Positions 25,483 to 34,126 are shown, counted from the stretch's first letter. The stretch is 64,000 nt of DNA from Nocardioides turkmenicus (GCF_011045035.1 NZ_JAALAA010000006.1:1-64000); one strand, 5' to 3'. Numbers and translations are program-made. The notes: generated from the sequence alone by a model not told the origin.

Positions 25483-26291
25483 CCAGCGCGGCGGTAGTTC
25501 CCAAGAAGCGGATGTCGCCGCGCAAGCGCGCGGCGCTCGTCCGCTACGTCCAGTACGCCATCCTGGTGCTGCTGGTCGTCGTCCTTGCCCTGATCGCGGA
25601 CTGGGGTGAGATCAGGCGTGCGTTTGTCGACACGGGCATCGCCTCGCAGCTGTTTCCCGATGTCATCCTGATCGCGCTCAAGAACACGATCATCTACACC
25701 GCCTGTGGCTTCGCCTTCGGCCTGGCGCTGGGACTGGTCTTGGCGCTGATGCGGCTCTCGAGCGTGGGTCCGTATCGATGGATCGCCACCGGCATCATCG
25801 AGCTCTTCCGTGGGCTGCCGGCGTTGGTCGTCTTCCTGGTGCTCGGCCTCGGCTTGCCGATCGCCTTCGGTGTGAACCTCGGCAACATCGTCACGGTGAC
25901 GCTGGCCCTCGGTCTGGTCGGTGGCGCCTATATGGCCGAGACGATCCGCGCGGGCATCCAGGCAGTGCCCAAGGGGCAGTATGAAGCTGCCCGCACTCTG
26001 GGGATGACCCACACGCGCGCGATGGTCACGATCGTGATCCCGCAGGCGTTCCGCATCATCCTGCCGCCGCTGACCAACGAGCTGATCCTGCTCACCAAGG
26101 ACTCCTCGCTGGTCTACATCCTCGGGATGTCGCTGGACGAGTACGAGCTGACCGCGTTCGGCCGGGAGAACATGAACGCCTTCGCCAACCTGACCCCGAT
26201 GGTCACGATCGCGCTGTGCTACCTGCTGATCACGGTGCCGCTCTCGATCGTCGTACGCCGCATGGAAGCCAAGTCCGGGAAGGCCCGCTGA
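25479..26291 (+). CDS. polar amino acid ABC transporter, permease
   Basis: This 270-residue HisM/GlnP-type permease has a basic N-terminus, a hydrophobic helix at about 25-42, and then the BPD-transport-1 domain with four to five more helices. The EAA loop, which docks on the ATPase, is [22 protein letters not shown] (about 176-197). It starts with GTG overlapping the binding-protein gene by 4 bases, and its stop overlaps the ATPase start by one base. A single permease gene implies a homodimeric channel. Confidence 0.92.
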   Translation: MTSAAVVPKKRMSPRKRAALVRYVQYAILVLLVVVLALIADWGEIRRAFVDTGIASQLFPDVILIALKNTIIYTACGFAFGLALGLVLALMRLSSVGPYRWIATGIIELFRGLPALVVFLVLGLGLPIAFGVNLGNIVTVTLALGLVGGAYMAETIRAGIQAVPKGQYEAARTLGMTHTRAMVTIVIPQAFRIILPPLTNELILLTKDSSLVYILGMSLDEYELTAFGRENMNAFANLTPMVTIALCYLLITVPLSIVVRRMEAKSGKAR

Positions 26292-27046
26292 TGAGTGTTG
26301 CCGCAACCGATCGCGCTGCGGCTGCGATCGACGTACAGAACCTGCACAAGTACTTCGGCGACAACGAGGTGCTCAAGGGCATCGACTTCCACGTCGCCCG
26401 CGGTGAGGTCGTGTGTGTCATCGGCCCGTCGGGCTCCGGCAAGTCGACGCTGCTGCGGTGCGTGAACCTCCTGGAGACGCCCACCAGCGGCACGATCCTG
26501 GTCGAGGGTGACGAGATCACCGACCCGGACGCCGACGTGGACGCGCTGCGCGCCCGGATCGGCATGGTCTTCCAGCAGTTCAACCTCTTCCAGCACATGA
26601 CGGTCCTGCGCAACCTGACCGTCGCCCAGGAGAAGGTGCTCAAGCGAGGCCGGGCCGAGGCGACGAAGGTCGCCCGGGCCAACCTGGAGAAGGTCGGGCT
26701 CTCCGACAAGGCGGACGCCTACCCGGCGCATCTCTCCGGTGGTCAGCAGCAGCGCGTCGCCATCGCGCGGGCGCTGTCGATGAACCCCGACATGATGCTG
26801 TTCGACGAGCCGACCTCGGCGCTCGACCCCGAGCTCGTCGGGGACGTCCTGGCGGTCATGAAGGACCTCGCCTCCGAGGGCATGACGATGATGGTCGTCA
26901 CCCACGAGATGGGCTTCGCCCGCGAGGTCGCCGACAAGGTCGTCTTCATGGACGGCGGCGTCATCGTCGAGGAGGGCCTCCCGGCCGACGTCCTCGGCAA
27001 CCCGCAGCACGAGCGCACCCAGGCGTTCCTCTCCCGCGTGCTCTGA
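26291..27046 (+). CDS. polar amino acid ABC transporter, ATP-binding protein
   Basis: This 251-residue ATPase is of the GlnQ/HisP class. Walker A is GPSGSGKST (about 51-59), the Q-loop is [13 protein letters not shown], the signature [15 protein letters not shown], Walker [15 protein letters not shown], and the H-loop VTHEMGFA. These give it clear assignment to the PAAT family. It completes the three-gene importer operon and is followed at once by an 18-bp inverted repeat shared with the convergent MFS gene. Confidence 0.95.
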   Translation: MSVAATDRAAAAIDVQNLHKYFGDNEVLKGIDFHVARGEVVCVIGPSGSGKSTLLRCVNLLETPTSGTILVEGDEITDPDADVDALRARIGMVFQQFNLFQHMTVLRNLTVAQEKVLKRGRAEATKVARANLEKVGLSDKADAYPAHLSGGQQQRVAIARALSMNPDMMLFDEPTSALDPELVGDVLAVMKDLASEGMTMMVVTHEMGFAREVADKVVFMDGGVIVEEGLPADVLGNPQHERTQAFLSRVL

Positions 27047-27110
27047 GGCTGGATGTTCACCGAGGCGATGTCCTGAGCCTGTCGAAGGGTAGCTCGGTGA
27101 ACATCCAGCC
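27047..27110. terminator. 18-bp inverted repeat, likely bidirectional terminator
   Basis: GGCTGGATGTTCACCGAG (27047-27064) is exactly inverted at 27093-27110. The right arm also encodes the end of the MFS protein, and the loop holds the 18-mer CCTGAGCCTGTCGAAGGG, which resembles a repeat common in actinobacterial genomes. Confidence 0.6.
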
Positions 27111-28262
27111 CGCCACGGGTGCCGTCACCGCCGCGAGTGCGAGGCAGAGACCGGCGCCGGTGAGCCAGACCGTCGGCACCGCGTGCGACATCAGGCCGGT
27201 CGCGAGCAGCGGGCCGACCGTCTGCGCGATCCCCCAGCAGGTCCCGTACGCCGCCAGGTAGCCCGCCCGCGACGCGTCGGCCGCCAGCCCGGCCACGAGC
27301 GCGATCGGCGGGCCCAGGAGCAGGACCTCGCCGAGCGCCACGATCGCGGTGCCGACGGCGAGGAGCGGCAGGGGTGCTGCGTACGCGATCACGGCGAAGC
27401 CGACGGCCATCAGGAGCAGTCCGGCGCGGATGAGAGGGAACGGTCGGGCGGCGGCGCCGCGGAGCATCCGCTGGCCGGCGATCGTGACCAGGGCGGCGAC
27501 GACGAGCAGCCAGCCGGTGGCCGCGGCGCCGTGGCCTCGTGCGGAGACCGTGAGCGGCAGCGCTATCGTGCTCAGGATCCACGCGGTCGCGAAGCCGGTG
27601 CCGAGCGCGAGCATCGTCAGGAGCCGGCGGTCGCGCCAGGGACTCCGGCCGCGCTGCCGCGGACCCGCGGCCCGAGCACCGGTGTCGCGCACGAGCGCGA
27701 GGACGAGCGCGGCAGCGCACAGGCAGGTGATCGCGTCGGCGACGAAGAGCAGGCGCAGGTCGACGCCGCCCACCAGGGCCGCGATCGCGCCTGCTGCCAC
27801 GCCGGCGACTGCCATCGCGGCGCCGTAGAGTCCGTACGCCTGGGGCCGCAGGTCGACGTCGACCGACTCCGCGATCAGCGCCTGCGAGGCCGGCTCGTAG
27901 ATCTCGTAGGCCAGGCCGAGCAGCGTCGCGCCGACCAGCGCACCGGCGACCCCCGGGGACGCGGCGATGACCAGCTGTGCCGCGGCGCAGGCGACGAGTC
28001 CTGCGACGATGGTCGGCCGACGGCCCACGGTGTCGGCCATCCAGCCGCCGAGCAGCCGCGACGGGATGGTGGCGGCTCCGAACGCCGTGACGACGGCTCC
28101 GGCCGTGGTGAGGGATGCGCCGTGCACCTCGACCAGGGCGACCGCCATGAAGGCCATCGCGAACGAACCCAGGCGGTTGACCGCTCGGGCGATGACCAGC
28201 GCGACGAGAGACCGCGGCCATCGCGCGCGCTGGTGACTGGTCAATGATTGAATGACAGTCAT
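27057..28262 (-). CDS. MFS transporter
   Basis: This 401-residue major facilitator has twelve predicted helices. After helix 2 it has the family loop GGWMADTVGRRPTIVAG (about 72-88), typical of drug or sugar exporters. A TACCGT -10 element lies 7 bases before the ATG, and a 30-bp palindromic operator begins exactly at the start codon. A second copy of the operator covers the start of the divergent CGNR regulator gene. Control by that regulator is therefore likely. The last residues (ELPFDRLRTSPR) come from an intergenic-type repeat and probably add a non-native tail. Confidence 0.85.
   Translation of the reverse strand: MTVIQSLTSHQRARWPRSLVALVIARAVNRLGSFAMAFMAVALVEVHGASLTTAGAVVTAFGAATIPSRLLGGWMADTVGRRPTIVAGLVACAAAQLVIAASPGVAGALVGATLLGLAYEIYEPASQALIAESVDVDLRPQAYGLYGAAMAVAGVAAGAIAALVGGVDLRLLFVADAITCLCAAALVLALVRDTGARAAGPRQRGRSPWRDRRLLTMLALGTGFATAWILSTIALPLTVSARGHGAAATGWLLVVAALVTIAGQRMLRGAAARPFPLIRAGLLLMAVGFAVIAYAAPLPLLAVGTAIVALGEVLLLGPPIALVAGLAADASRAGYLAAYGTCWGIAQTVGPLLATGLMSHAVPTVWLTGAGLCLALAAVTAPVAGWMFTELPFDRLRTSPR
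28233..28262. promoter_or_regulatory. operator 1, over the MFS start
   Basis: GTGACTGGTCAA-N9-GACAGTCA is a dyad (TGACTG...CAGTCA). It shares 12 leading and 8 trailing bases with operator 2, with identical 9-base spacing. It covers the MFS start codon and the first codons. Confidence 0.65.
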
Positions 28263-28269
28263 GAGCGAG

Positions 28270-28275
28270 ACGGTA
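28270..28275 (-). promoter_or_regulatory. -10 element, leaderless promoter of the MFS gene
   Basis: TACCGT on the minus strand, 7 bases before the ATG. It overlaps by two bases a candidate plus-strand -10 (TAGATC, 28274-28279) for the CGNR gene. Confidence 0.5.
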
Positions 28276-28284
28276 GATCCGACG

Positions 28285-28872
28285 ATGGTGACTGGTCAAA
28301 TACATTTCGACAGTCACGTGCACACCGTGACCGATCAGGCCTGCAAGCTCGTCAACGCCCTGACGCCAGGCCGCGACGGCGCCCGAGCGGTCGAACCTCC
28401 GCCGCCCGGCCGGCGTGCCGATCTCGTGCGCGACCTGTTGACCCGTCCCGACTACTCCCCGAGGGTCGACGCGACCGCGGCCGACGGGATGGTCGCCCTC
28501 GCCGAGTCGCTGCGCGTCGTGTTCGAGGCCGCTGCGAGAGGAGATCTCGACACCGCCGCCACCACGGTCAATGCGCTCCTGCGAGAGATGGGCTCGGTCC
28601 CGCAGCTCGACAGGGCCCGCGGCGGAGGGTGGGCTCTCCACTTCCACGGCCGTGAGCCGGGTCTCGTCGTCGGCTGGGGTGCAGGCATCGCCGCCGGGCT
28701 CGCGCTGGCGATCGGCTCCGACCTGGCCGGCCGGTTGGGCGTGTGCCAGGCCGACCCCTGTGACCGCGTGTTCGTGGACACCTCCAAGAACGCCGGCCGA
28801 CGCTTCTGCTCTACCCGCTGCCAGAGCCGCGTGAAGGCTGCCGCGCACCGCGCCCGCCGGGCGACCTCCTAG
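28285..28872 (+). CDS. CGNR zinc-finger protein, putative transcriptional regulator
   Basis: A protein of about 195 residues with an N-terminal ABATE/DUF1470-like domain opening with HFDSHV and LVNALTPG. The C-terminal CGNR zinc finger is C-x4-C-x15-C-x3-C followed by basic residues (RVKAAAHRARR), presumed DNA-binding. In-frame ATGs also occur at 28252 and 28261. I favour 28285 because family similarity begins just after it and because operator 2 then starts right at its start codon, mirroring operator 1 at the divergent MFS gene. It probably represses itself and the exporter; the ligand is unknown. Confidence 0.75.
   Translation: MVTGQIHFDSHVHTVTDQACKLVNALTPGRDGARAVEPPPPGRRADLVRDLLTRPDYSPRVDATAADGMVALAESLRVVFEAAARGDLDTAATTVNALLREMGSVPQLDRARGGGWALHFHGREPGLVVGWGAGIAAGLALAIGSDLAGRLGVCQADPCDRVFVDTSKNAGRRFCSTRCQSRVKAAAHRARRATS
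28288..28317. promoter_or_regulatory. operator 2, over the CGNR gene start
   Basis: GTGACTGGTCAA-N9-GACAGTCAC is a better palindrome than operator 1, and its first base lies exactly 55 bp from that of operator 1. Confidence 0.65.
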
Positions 28873-28875
28873 AGT
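28870..28875 (+). promoter_or_regulatory. -10 element, leaderless promoter of the phosphotransferase-like gene
   Basis: TAGAGT lies 7 bases before the ATG at 28883 and overlaps the stop codon of the CGNR gene. Confidence 0.5.
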
Positions 28876-28882
28876 GTGCGGC

Positions 28883-29755
28883 ATGCGAGCCGATCCCGGG
28901 GTGGACTGGTCCGCCGCGCTCGAGTGGGCCCGACGCACGCTGGGGGAGGTCGGTGACGTACGCCGTCTCTCCGGTGGATGGACCTCGACCATGCTGGCGG
29001 TCACGGCGACAGGCCGCGAGCCTGCGGTGCTCCGGCTGATGACCAACGAGCCGTGGCGTACGCACGGCGAGCCGCTCACCACCCGGGAGAGCGAGATCCA
29101 GCGGATGCTCGCGACCACCGCGGTGCCCGCGCCTCGGTCGCTCGCGCTCGACGCGACGGGCGAGCACTGCGGACATCCCGCGCACCTGATGACGCTGCTG
29201 CCGGGAGCGATCGCCCCGGACCGGAAGGACGACGCCTCGCTGGCCCGGCTCGCGGGCATGCTGGCGAGCATCCATGCCGTCCGCCCGACGATCGACGTAC
29301 GCAGCTACCAGTCGTGGGCGTGGGAGGCGAAGTACGTCGTCCCGGAGTGGGCGAGCGATGCCCGCCTGTGGGAGGACGCGTTCGAGCTGCTGCGTGGTGA
29401 ACCACCGGCGTACGAGCCCTGCTTCATCCATCGTGACTTCCAGCCGCGCAACGTGCTGTGGGACGGCGACGAGATCACGGGGGTCGTCGACTGGGTCGAG
29501 ACCTCGATCGGGCCGGCCTGGCTGGACGTGGCCCACTGCTCGACGAACCTCGCCCTCACGCACGGCACCGAGATCGCTGACCGCTTCGCCGATGCGTACG
29601 TCACGACGACCGGCCGCCCGCGGCAGCCGTACTTCGACGTGATGGACGTCGTCGGCTTCCTGCCGCCACCGGGAAGGGCGTCGTTCATCACTGACCCGGC
29701 CGAGCTGACCCGGTTGGAGGAGAGGCTGGCCGCGGTCCTGACGAGATGCGGCTGA
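28883..29755 (+). CDS. aminoglycoside phosphotransferase (APH) family protein
   Basis: This 290-residue protein has the APH/choline-kinase fold. The catalytic loop is HRDFQPRNVLW with base Asp185, the metal-binding Asp203 sits in GVVDWVE, and the N-lobe has a glycine-rich RRLSGGWTSTM strand turn. Members phosphorylate aminoglycosides, other small hydroxy compounds or sugars, and many chromosomal copies have no resistance role. The substrate is unknown. It starts 11 bases after the CGNR gene but has its own -10 element. Confidence 0.82.
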   Translation: MRADPGVDWSAALEWARRTLGEVGDVRRLSGGWTSTMLAVTATGREPAVLRLMTNEPWRTHGEPLTTRESEIQRMLATTAVPAPRSLALDATGEHCGHPAHLMTLLPGAIAPDRKDDASLARLAGMLASIHAVRPTIDVRSYQSWAWEAKYVVPEWASDARLWEDAFELLRGEPPAYEPCFIHRDFQPRNVLWDGDEITGVVDWVETSIGPAWLDVAHCSTNLALTHGTEIADRFADAYVTTTGRPRQPYFDVMDVVGFLPPPGRASFITDPAELTRLEERLAAVLTRCG

Positions 29756-29774
29756 GGCGGGCCTCTGATGACAG

Positions 29775-29780
29775 TAGGGT
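29775..29780 (+). promoter_or_regulatory. -10 element, leaderless promoter of the DinB-family gene
   Basis: TAGGGT lies 7 bases before the GTG at 29788. Confidence 0.5.
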
Positions 29781-29787
29781 CGGCGGC

Positions 29788-30498
29788 GTGCCCACGCCTG
29801 ACGACTACTTCGTGACCCTCGGCGAGCTGCAGTCCGAGTTCGCCGCCGCGCTGAAGCAGGCCGACCCGGACCTGCCGGTGCCGTCCTGCGGCGACTGGTC
29901 GGTGGGGGACCTGGCCGACCATCTGGCCGGCGTGCACCACTGGGCCGCGGCGATGGCGCGCGACGAGGATGAGGTGCCGCTGCCGGTGCCGCTCGACCTG
30001 GTTGCGAACTACGAGGCACAGGCCGCCGAGCTGCGCGAGACGCTCTCGACGCTGGGCCCGGAGACGGCCGGCCGGATCCTCAACGGTCTGACCGACGACG
30101 GCCTCGGGCCGGCCTCGTTCTGGTTCCGACGCCAGGTGCACGAGACCCTGATCCACCTCTGGGACATCCGCTGGGCGCTCGGGCTCGGAGCGCCCGAGGC
30201 GACGCCGGAGCTCTGGGCGGACACCGTCGACGAGGTGCTGACCGTGATGTACCCGCGGCAGATCGCTCTCAAGCGCATCCGCAAGGTCGTCACCCGCATC
30301 GAGCTCACCGCCACCGATGTCGACCGGACCTGGGCGATCGGGGCCCCGAACGCGGTGCAGAAGGTGGCGGTCGCCGGCCCCGCTCGCGACCTGGCGCTGC
30401 TTCTCTGGCGGCGTACGCCGCCCACCGCTGCCGAGCTGACCGTCACCGGCGACGAGGCAGCCCTGGCTGAGGCACTGTCTCGGGCGATCGTTCCGTAG
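29788..30498 (+). CDS. maleylpyruvate isomerase / DinB family protein (mycothiol-dependent type)
   Basis: This 236-residue protein is of the actinobacterial maleylpyruvate isomerase family. An N-terminal four-helix DinB-like bundle carries CGDWSVGDLADHLAGVHHWAA (the first metal His at about 51) and later QVHETLIHLWDI (two more metal-site His, about 115-119). The C-terminal domain begins near 155. Such enzymes use mycothiol as cofactor in isomerisation or S-transfer reactions. GTG start. The last 56 bases overlap, tail to tail, the end of the convergent MFS gene. Confidence 0.82.
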   Translation: MPTPDDYFVTLGELQSEFAAALKQADPDLPVPSCGDWSVGDLADHLAGVHHWAAAMARDEDEVPLPVPLDLVANYEAQAAELRETLSTLGPETAGRILNGLTDDGLGPASFWFRRQVHETLIHLWDIRWALGLGAPEATPELWADTVDEVLTVMYPRQIALKRIRKVVTRIELTATDVDRTWAIGAPNAVQKVAVAGPARDLALLLWRRTPPTAAELTVTGDEAALAEALSRAIVP

Positions 30499-31696
30499 CT
30501 GCAGCTGCAAGGCGGGCTCGGTCGGCGTGGCCGGTCCAGTGACCGACCCAGACCGCCCCCGCGAGCGAGAAGAGCCCGAGCGCGAGGGGTGCGGCGGCGA
30601 TCGAGAAGACCGCGGCCAGGCCGGAGACCAGGAGCGGGCCGCCGGTGCCACCGAGGTCGCCGCACAGCCGCCAGCCGCCGAGGAACTGGGCGCGCCCGTC
30701 AGCGGGTGCGGCATCGGCGCCGAGCGTCATCACGATGCCCGAGCCGAGGCCGTTGCCGATGGCGATCAGCGCCATCACCGCGCCCAGGCTGAGCGCATCG
30801 TGGGTGAGGGGGAGCAGCAGGCAGCCGAGACCGACGGCGAGCACGACCGGGATCGCCACGACCTGACGCCCACGATGGTCCAGCAGCCAGCCGCCGGGGA
30901 AGGTGAGGGCGATGTCGACCAGCGCCGCCCCGGCGAAGAGGAGCGAGACGACCGAGGCCTCGAGGTGGATGTGGTCGGCCCAGAGCGGGAGCAGACCGGT
31001 GCGTACCGACCGTGAGATCCCGATGATCACCACCGCGATGCCGAGCGTGGCGAAGGTCCGGCGATGGGTCCAGAGCACGCTGCGTACGCTCAGATGCCCC
31101 TGCTCGCGCGAGCGCGTCCGGCCGAGCTCGGGCATCCAGCCGCCGATCACCGCCGAGGTCAGCGACATCGCGGCCGCGAACAGGAAGACCACCGGGACAC
31201 CGAAGAGGTGGATGAGGCCGGCGCCGAGGAGTGGCCCGACGAAGACGCCGAGCCGGAACGACCCGCCGAGCAGCGACATCGCCCGGGCCCGGTGGGAGAG
31301 CGGGGTCGCGTCGATGAGGAAGCCCTGCCGTGCGATCAGGAACGCCGTCCAGCTCATCCCGCTCACGAAGACGGCGACGGCGAGCACGGCGACCGAGCTG
31401 CTCAGGAACGCCACGGTCATCGCGACCGCGTCGAGCGCCCCGGCTGCCATCAACGTGCGCCGCTCGCCGATCCGCGCCACCAGCGACCCTGCGGGCAGCG
31501 AGGTGGCCAGCGACCCGATCCCGAGCAGGGCGACCACGAACGCCGCCATGGACGCGTCCGCACCCAGGTCGGAGGCCCGGAGCGCGAGCACAGGCATCAC
31601 CGCCCCGTGCCCCATGGAGCTGACGATCGACGGTGCGTACGCCACCACCGCGATGTCTCGGAACCGGAACTCCTCGCTCGTCGTCTCGGTCGTCAC
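30443..31696 (-). CDS. MFS transporter
   Basis: This 417-residue major facilitator has twelve predicted helices and the loop 2-3 motif AGSLVARIGERRTLMAAG, typical of exporters. It starts with GTG; a CAGAGT hexamer 6 bases upstream could be a leaderless -10. The C-terminal 20 residues, which are polar and Pro/Arg-rich, are encoded antisense to the end of the DinB-family gene. No clue to the substrate is visible. Confidence 0.83.
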   Translation of the reverse strand: MTTETTSEEFRFRDIAVVAYAPSIVSSMGHGAVMPVLALRASDLGADASMAAFVVALLGIGSLATSLPAGSLVARIGERRTLMAAGALDAVAMTVAFLSSSVAVLAVAVFVSGMSWTAFLIARQGFLIDATPLSHRARAMSLLGGSFRLGVFVGPLLGAGLIHLFGVPVVFLFAAAMSLTSAVIGGWMPELGRTRSREQGHLSVRSVLWTHRRTFATLGIAVVIIGISRSVRTGLLPLWADHIHLEASVVSLLFAGAALVDIALTFPGGWLLDHRGRQVVAIPVVLAVGLGCLLLPLTHDALSLGAVMALIAIGNGLGSGIVMTLGADAAPADGRAQFLGGWRLCGDLGGTGGPLLVSGLAAVFSIAAAPLALGLFSLAGAVWVGHWTGHADRARLAAAATERSPETVPQPGLPRRR

Positions 31697-31745
31697 CCCT
31701 TTACTCTGCCCTATTCGTTACCAAGGCTCACTATTTTTAGCGCCA

Positions 31746-31801
31746 GCCGAGACGTCAGCCCGGTCGGGCGACGCCTCGGCCGACGCGGCTGACGCTTCGG
31801 C
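31746..31801. repeat. second cluster of GCCGAGRMGTCRS repeats
   Basis: One direct copy (31746) and two inverted copies (31768-31780 and 31789-31801) of the 13-mer family seen at 8874-8990. The segment 31768-31801 matches 8954-8987 at 29 of 34 positions. It sits between the MFS and aldo/keto reductase genes. Confidence 0.6.
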
Positions 31802-31806
31802 GGGGA

Positions 31807-32796
31807 TCACCAGCGGGAGTGCACGGCCTCGCGGAAGTGGGTGTCATAGATCCGGCGTACGCCGGAGAGCAGCGCGTCCGAGAGCGGCGGGAGGGAGCCG
31901 GCGGCGGAGTTGGCGTGGGCCTGGGCGGGGTTGCGGGCGCCGGGGATGACGGTGGTGACCCCGGGCTGCTGGGCCACCCAGGCGAGGGCGACCTGGGCCG
32001 GGGTCGCACCCTCGGGGCCGTGCTCGGCCACCAGCGAGGCGAACTCCTGAGCCGCCCGGACGCCGGTGGCGAAGTCGACGCCGGAGAAGGTCTCGCCGAC
32101 GTCGAAGGCCTCGCCGTGGCGGTTGTAGGTGCGGTGGTCGTCGGCCGCGAAGGTCGTCGACTCGGTGTAGCGCCCCGACAGCAGCCCGGAGGCCAGCGGC
32201 ACCCGCGCGATGATCCCGACCCCGGCCTCCGCGGCGGCGGGGAGCACCTCGTCCAGCGGCTTGAGCCGGAACGCGTTCAGGATGATCTGGACGGAGGCCA
32301 CGTGGGGCCGCGCGATCGCAGCCAGCGCCTGGTCGCAGGTCTCGACGCTGACCCCGTACGCGGCGATCACACCCTCCGCGACCAGCGTGTCGAGCGCGTC
32401 GTAGGTCGCCGAGGACTCGATCGTCTCCGAGGGCGGGCAGTGCAGCTGCACCAGGTCGATCGTGTCGACCCCGAGGTTCGATCGGGACCGGTCCAGCCAC
32501 TCACGGAAGGCGTCGAGCGTGTAGCTGGCAGGCACCTGCTCGGCTCGTCGCCCCATCTTCGTCGCGACGAAGATCCCGTCGTGAGACTTCAGGAACCGTC
32601 CGATCACCTGCTCGCTCCGGCCGTCGCCGTAGACGTCCGCGGTGTCGAGGAAGGTCACCCCATCGCCCACCGCCGCCTCGAGCACGGCCAGCGCGTCCGA
32701 CTCGCTGACCTCGCCCCAGTCGGCACCGAGCTGCCAGGTGCCGAGACCGATGACCGACGCCGAGCGCCCGATCCTTCCGAAGGTGTGGCTCTCCAT
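31807..32796 (-). CDS. aldo/keto reductase
   Basis: This 329-residue NADPH-dependent oxidoreductase has an (alpha/beta)8 barrel and a full catalytic tetrad: Asp51 and Tyr56 in DTADVYG, Lys80 in VATKMG, His119 in VQLHC. The C-terminal VTTVIPGARNPAQAHANS binds the cofactor phosphate. It is of the YajO/oxidoreductase-like subgroup with broad carbonyl substrates. The start at 32796 follows a TACCTT -10 by 7 bases; the frame is open upstream into the rplJ leader, which argues against longer forms. Confidence 0.87.
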   Translation of the reverse strand: MESHTFGRIGRSASVIGLGTWQLGADWGEVSESDALAVLEAAVGDGVTFLDTADVYGDGRSEQVIGRFLKSHDGIFVATKMGRRAEQVPASYTLDAFREWLDRSRSNLGVDTIDLVQLHCPPSETIESSATYDALDTLVAEGVIAAYGVSVETCDQALAAIARPHVASVQIILNAFRLKPLDEVLPAAAEAGVGIIARVPLASGLLSGRYTESTTFAADDHRTYNRHGEAFDVGETFSGVDFATGVRAAQEFASLVAEHGPEGATPAQVALAWVAQQPGVTTVIPGARNPAQAHANSAAGSLPPLSDALLSGVRRIYDTHFREAVHSRW

Positions 32797-32803
32797 GATC
32801 GCA

Positions 32804-32809
32804 AAGGTA
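32804..32809 (-). promoter_or_regulatory. -10 element, leaderless promoter of the aldo/keto reductase
   Basis: TACCTT on the minus strand, 7 bases before the ATG at 32796. Confidence 0.5.
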
Positions 32810-32821
32810 CTGGCCGCCGAT

Positions 32822-32850
32822 TTGGCGGCGCTCTGCGGCGCACGCATAAT
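32822..32850 (+). promoter_or_regulatory. rplJ-rplL promoter
   Basis: TTGGCG (32822-32827), a 17-base spacer and CATAAT (32845-32850). Predicted start near 32857 gives a leader of about 185 bases before rplJ, as expected for an L10-regulated operon. Confidence 0.6.
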
Positions 32851-32962
32851 TGTTGTTCGAAACCAGAGACCGCCGGTTGTCAGGTGCGCATGCACCCGAT
32901 CGAAGGTACCGCTGAGATGCGGACGGCCAGCGTAGGTGATGAGCAAGACGAGATCGTACGTC

Positions 32963-32990
32963 ACGCCCTGAGCCTGCGCTCGGGGCGTTT
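32963..32990 (+). promoter_or_regulatory. attenuator-like hairpin in the rplJ leader
   Basis: ACGCCCTGAGC pairs with GCTCGGGGCGT (11 bp, one G-U) across CTGC and is followed by TTGTC. It lies about 106 bases into the predicted leader and about 50 bases before rplJ, so it can only act on the rplJ transcript. Fits an L10-leader type attenuator. Confidence 0.55.
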
Positions 32991-33041
32991 GTCATTCGCG
33001 GGCCCTCGCCGGTGGGATCGATTCCCGGAAGAAGGAGACCC

Positions 33042-33623
33042 ATGGCGCGGGCTGACAAGCAGGCCGCCGTTGCCGAGATCGCTGACGAGTTCAGCGCCTC
33101 GAGCGGCGTCGTGCTGACCGAGTACCGTGGTCTCACCGTTGGCGAGCTGAAGACTCTTCGTCGCTCGCTCGGTGAGAGCGCAAACTACGCCGTGGTCAAG
33201 AACACGCTGGCCAAGATCGCTGCCTCCCAGAGCGGCATCGAAGGCTTCGATGACCTGCTGACCGGCCCGACCGCGATCGCCTTCATCAAGGGTGACGTCG
33301 TCGAGGCGGCCAAGGGTCTGCGTGACTTTGCCAAGGCCAACCCCAACCTTGTCATCAAGGGCGGGTACCTCGACGGCAAGGCCATCGACGCTGCTGAGGT
33401 CGGCAAGCTTGCCGACCTCGAGTCGCGCGAGGTCCTGCTCGCCAAGCTTGCGGGCGCGTTCACCGCGACGATGTCCCAGGCTCTGTACGCCTTCAACGCT
33501 CTGCCCTCGAAGACCGCGCAGCTCGCTGCCGCTCTCGAGGCCAAGGCCGCGGAGGACCCCTCGATCCTCGCAGGTGGTGCCGCTGAGCCGGCTGCCGCCG
33601 AGGAGGCTCCGGCCGAGGCGTGA
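33042..33623 (+). CDS. rplJ: 50S ribosomal protein L10
   Basis: This 193-residue ribosomal stalk base protein has the N-terminal rRNA-binding part with [20 protein letters not shown] and NTLAKIAA, and C-terminal helices that bind L7/L12 dimers. An Ala/Glu-rich tail closes it. The start at 33042 has GAAGGAGA 5 bases ahead. L10 (with L12) represses its own mRNA in many bacteria, which fits the structured leader upstream. It is separated from rplA by about 10 kb of unrelated genes. Confidence 0.96.
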   Translation: MARADKQAAVAEIADEFSASSGVVLTEYRGLTVGELKTLRRSLGESANYAVVKNTLAKIAASQSGIEGFDDLLTGPTAIAFIKGDVVEAAKGLRDFAKANPNLVIKGGYLDGKAIDAAEVGKLADLESREVLLAKLAGAFTATMSQALYAFNALPSKTAQLAAALEAKAAEDPSILAGGAAEPAAAEEAPAEA

Positions 33624-33713
33624 GCCCCGGTCGTAACTAACACCACCTGTAACCCGGCCCCGGCGCGGATCCGATAACCAACCGTCCTGGGCCACCACGA
33701 AAGGAATGCCATC

Positions 33714-34103
33714 ATGGCGAAGCTCTCCACCGACGAGCTGCTCGACGCTTTCAAGGAGCTCACCCTCATCGAGCTCTCCGAGTTCGTTAAGGCCTTCGAG
33801 GACACCTTCGGTGTCACCGCTGCCGCTCCGGTTGCCGTTGCCGCTGCTGCCGGCGCCCCGGGCGCCCCGGCCGGCGAGGCCGCTGCCGAGAAGGACGAGT
33901 TCGACGTCATCCTCGAGTCCGCTGGCGACAAGAAGATCAACGTCATCAAGGAGGTGCGCGGCCTCACCTCCCTCGGTCTGAAGGAGGCCAAGGAGCTGGT
34001 CGAGGGTGCGCCCAAGGCCGTCCTCGAGGGCGCCAACAAGGAGACCGCTGACAAGGCGAAGGAGGCCCTCGAGGCCGCCGGCGCCACGGTCACCGTCAAG
34101 TGA
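33714..34103 (+). CDS. rplL: 50S ribosomal protein L7/L12
   Basis: At 129 residues it shows the N-terminal dimerisation helices ([29 protein letters not shown]), an Ala/Gly/Pro hinge (about 38-58), and the C-terminal factor-binding domain with [26 protein letters not shown]12 dimers recruit elongation factors. The mRNA ends in two strong hairpins. The usual partner rpoB is 12.3 kb away. Confidence 0.97.
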   Translation: MAKLSTDELLDAFKELTLIELSEFVKAFEDTFGVTAAAPVAVAAAAGAPGAPAGEAAAEKDEFDVILESAGDKKINVIKEVRGLTSLGLKEAKELVEGAPKAVLEGANKETADKAKEALEAAGATVTVK

Positions 34104-34126
34104 TCTGAGGGCTTCGGCCCTTCGCA

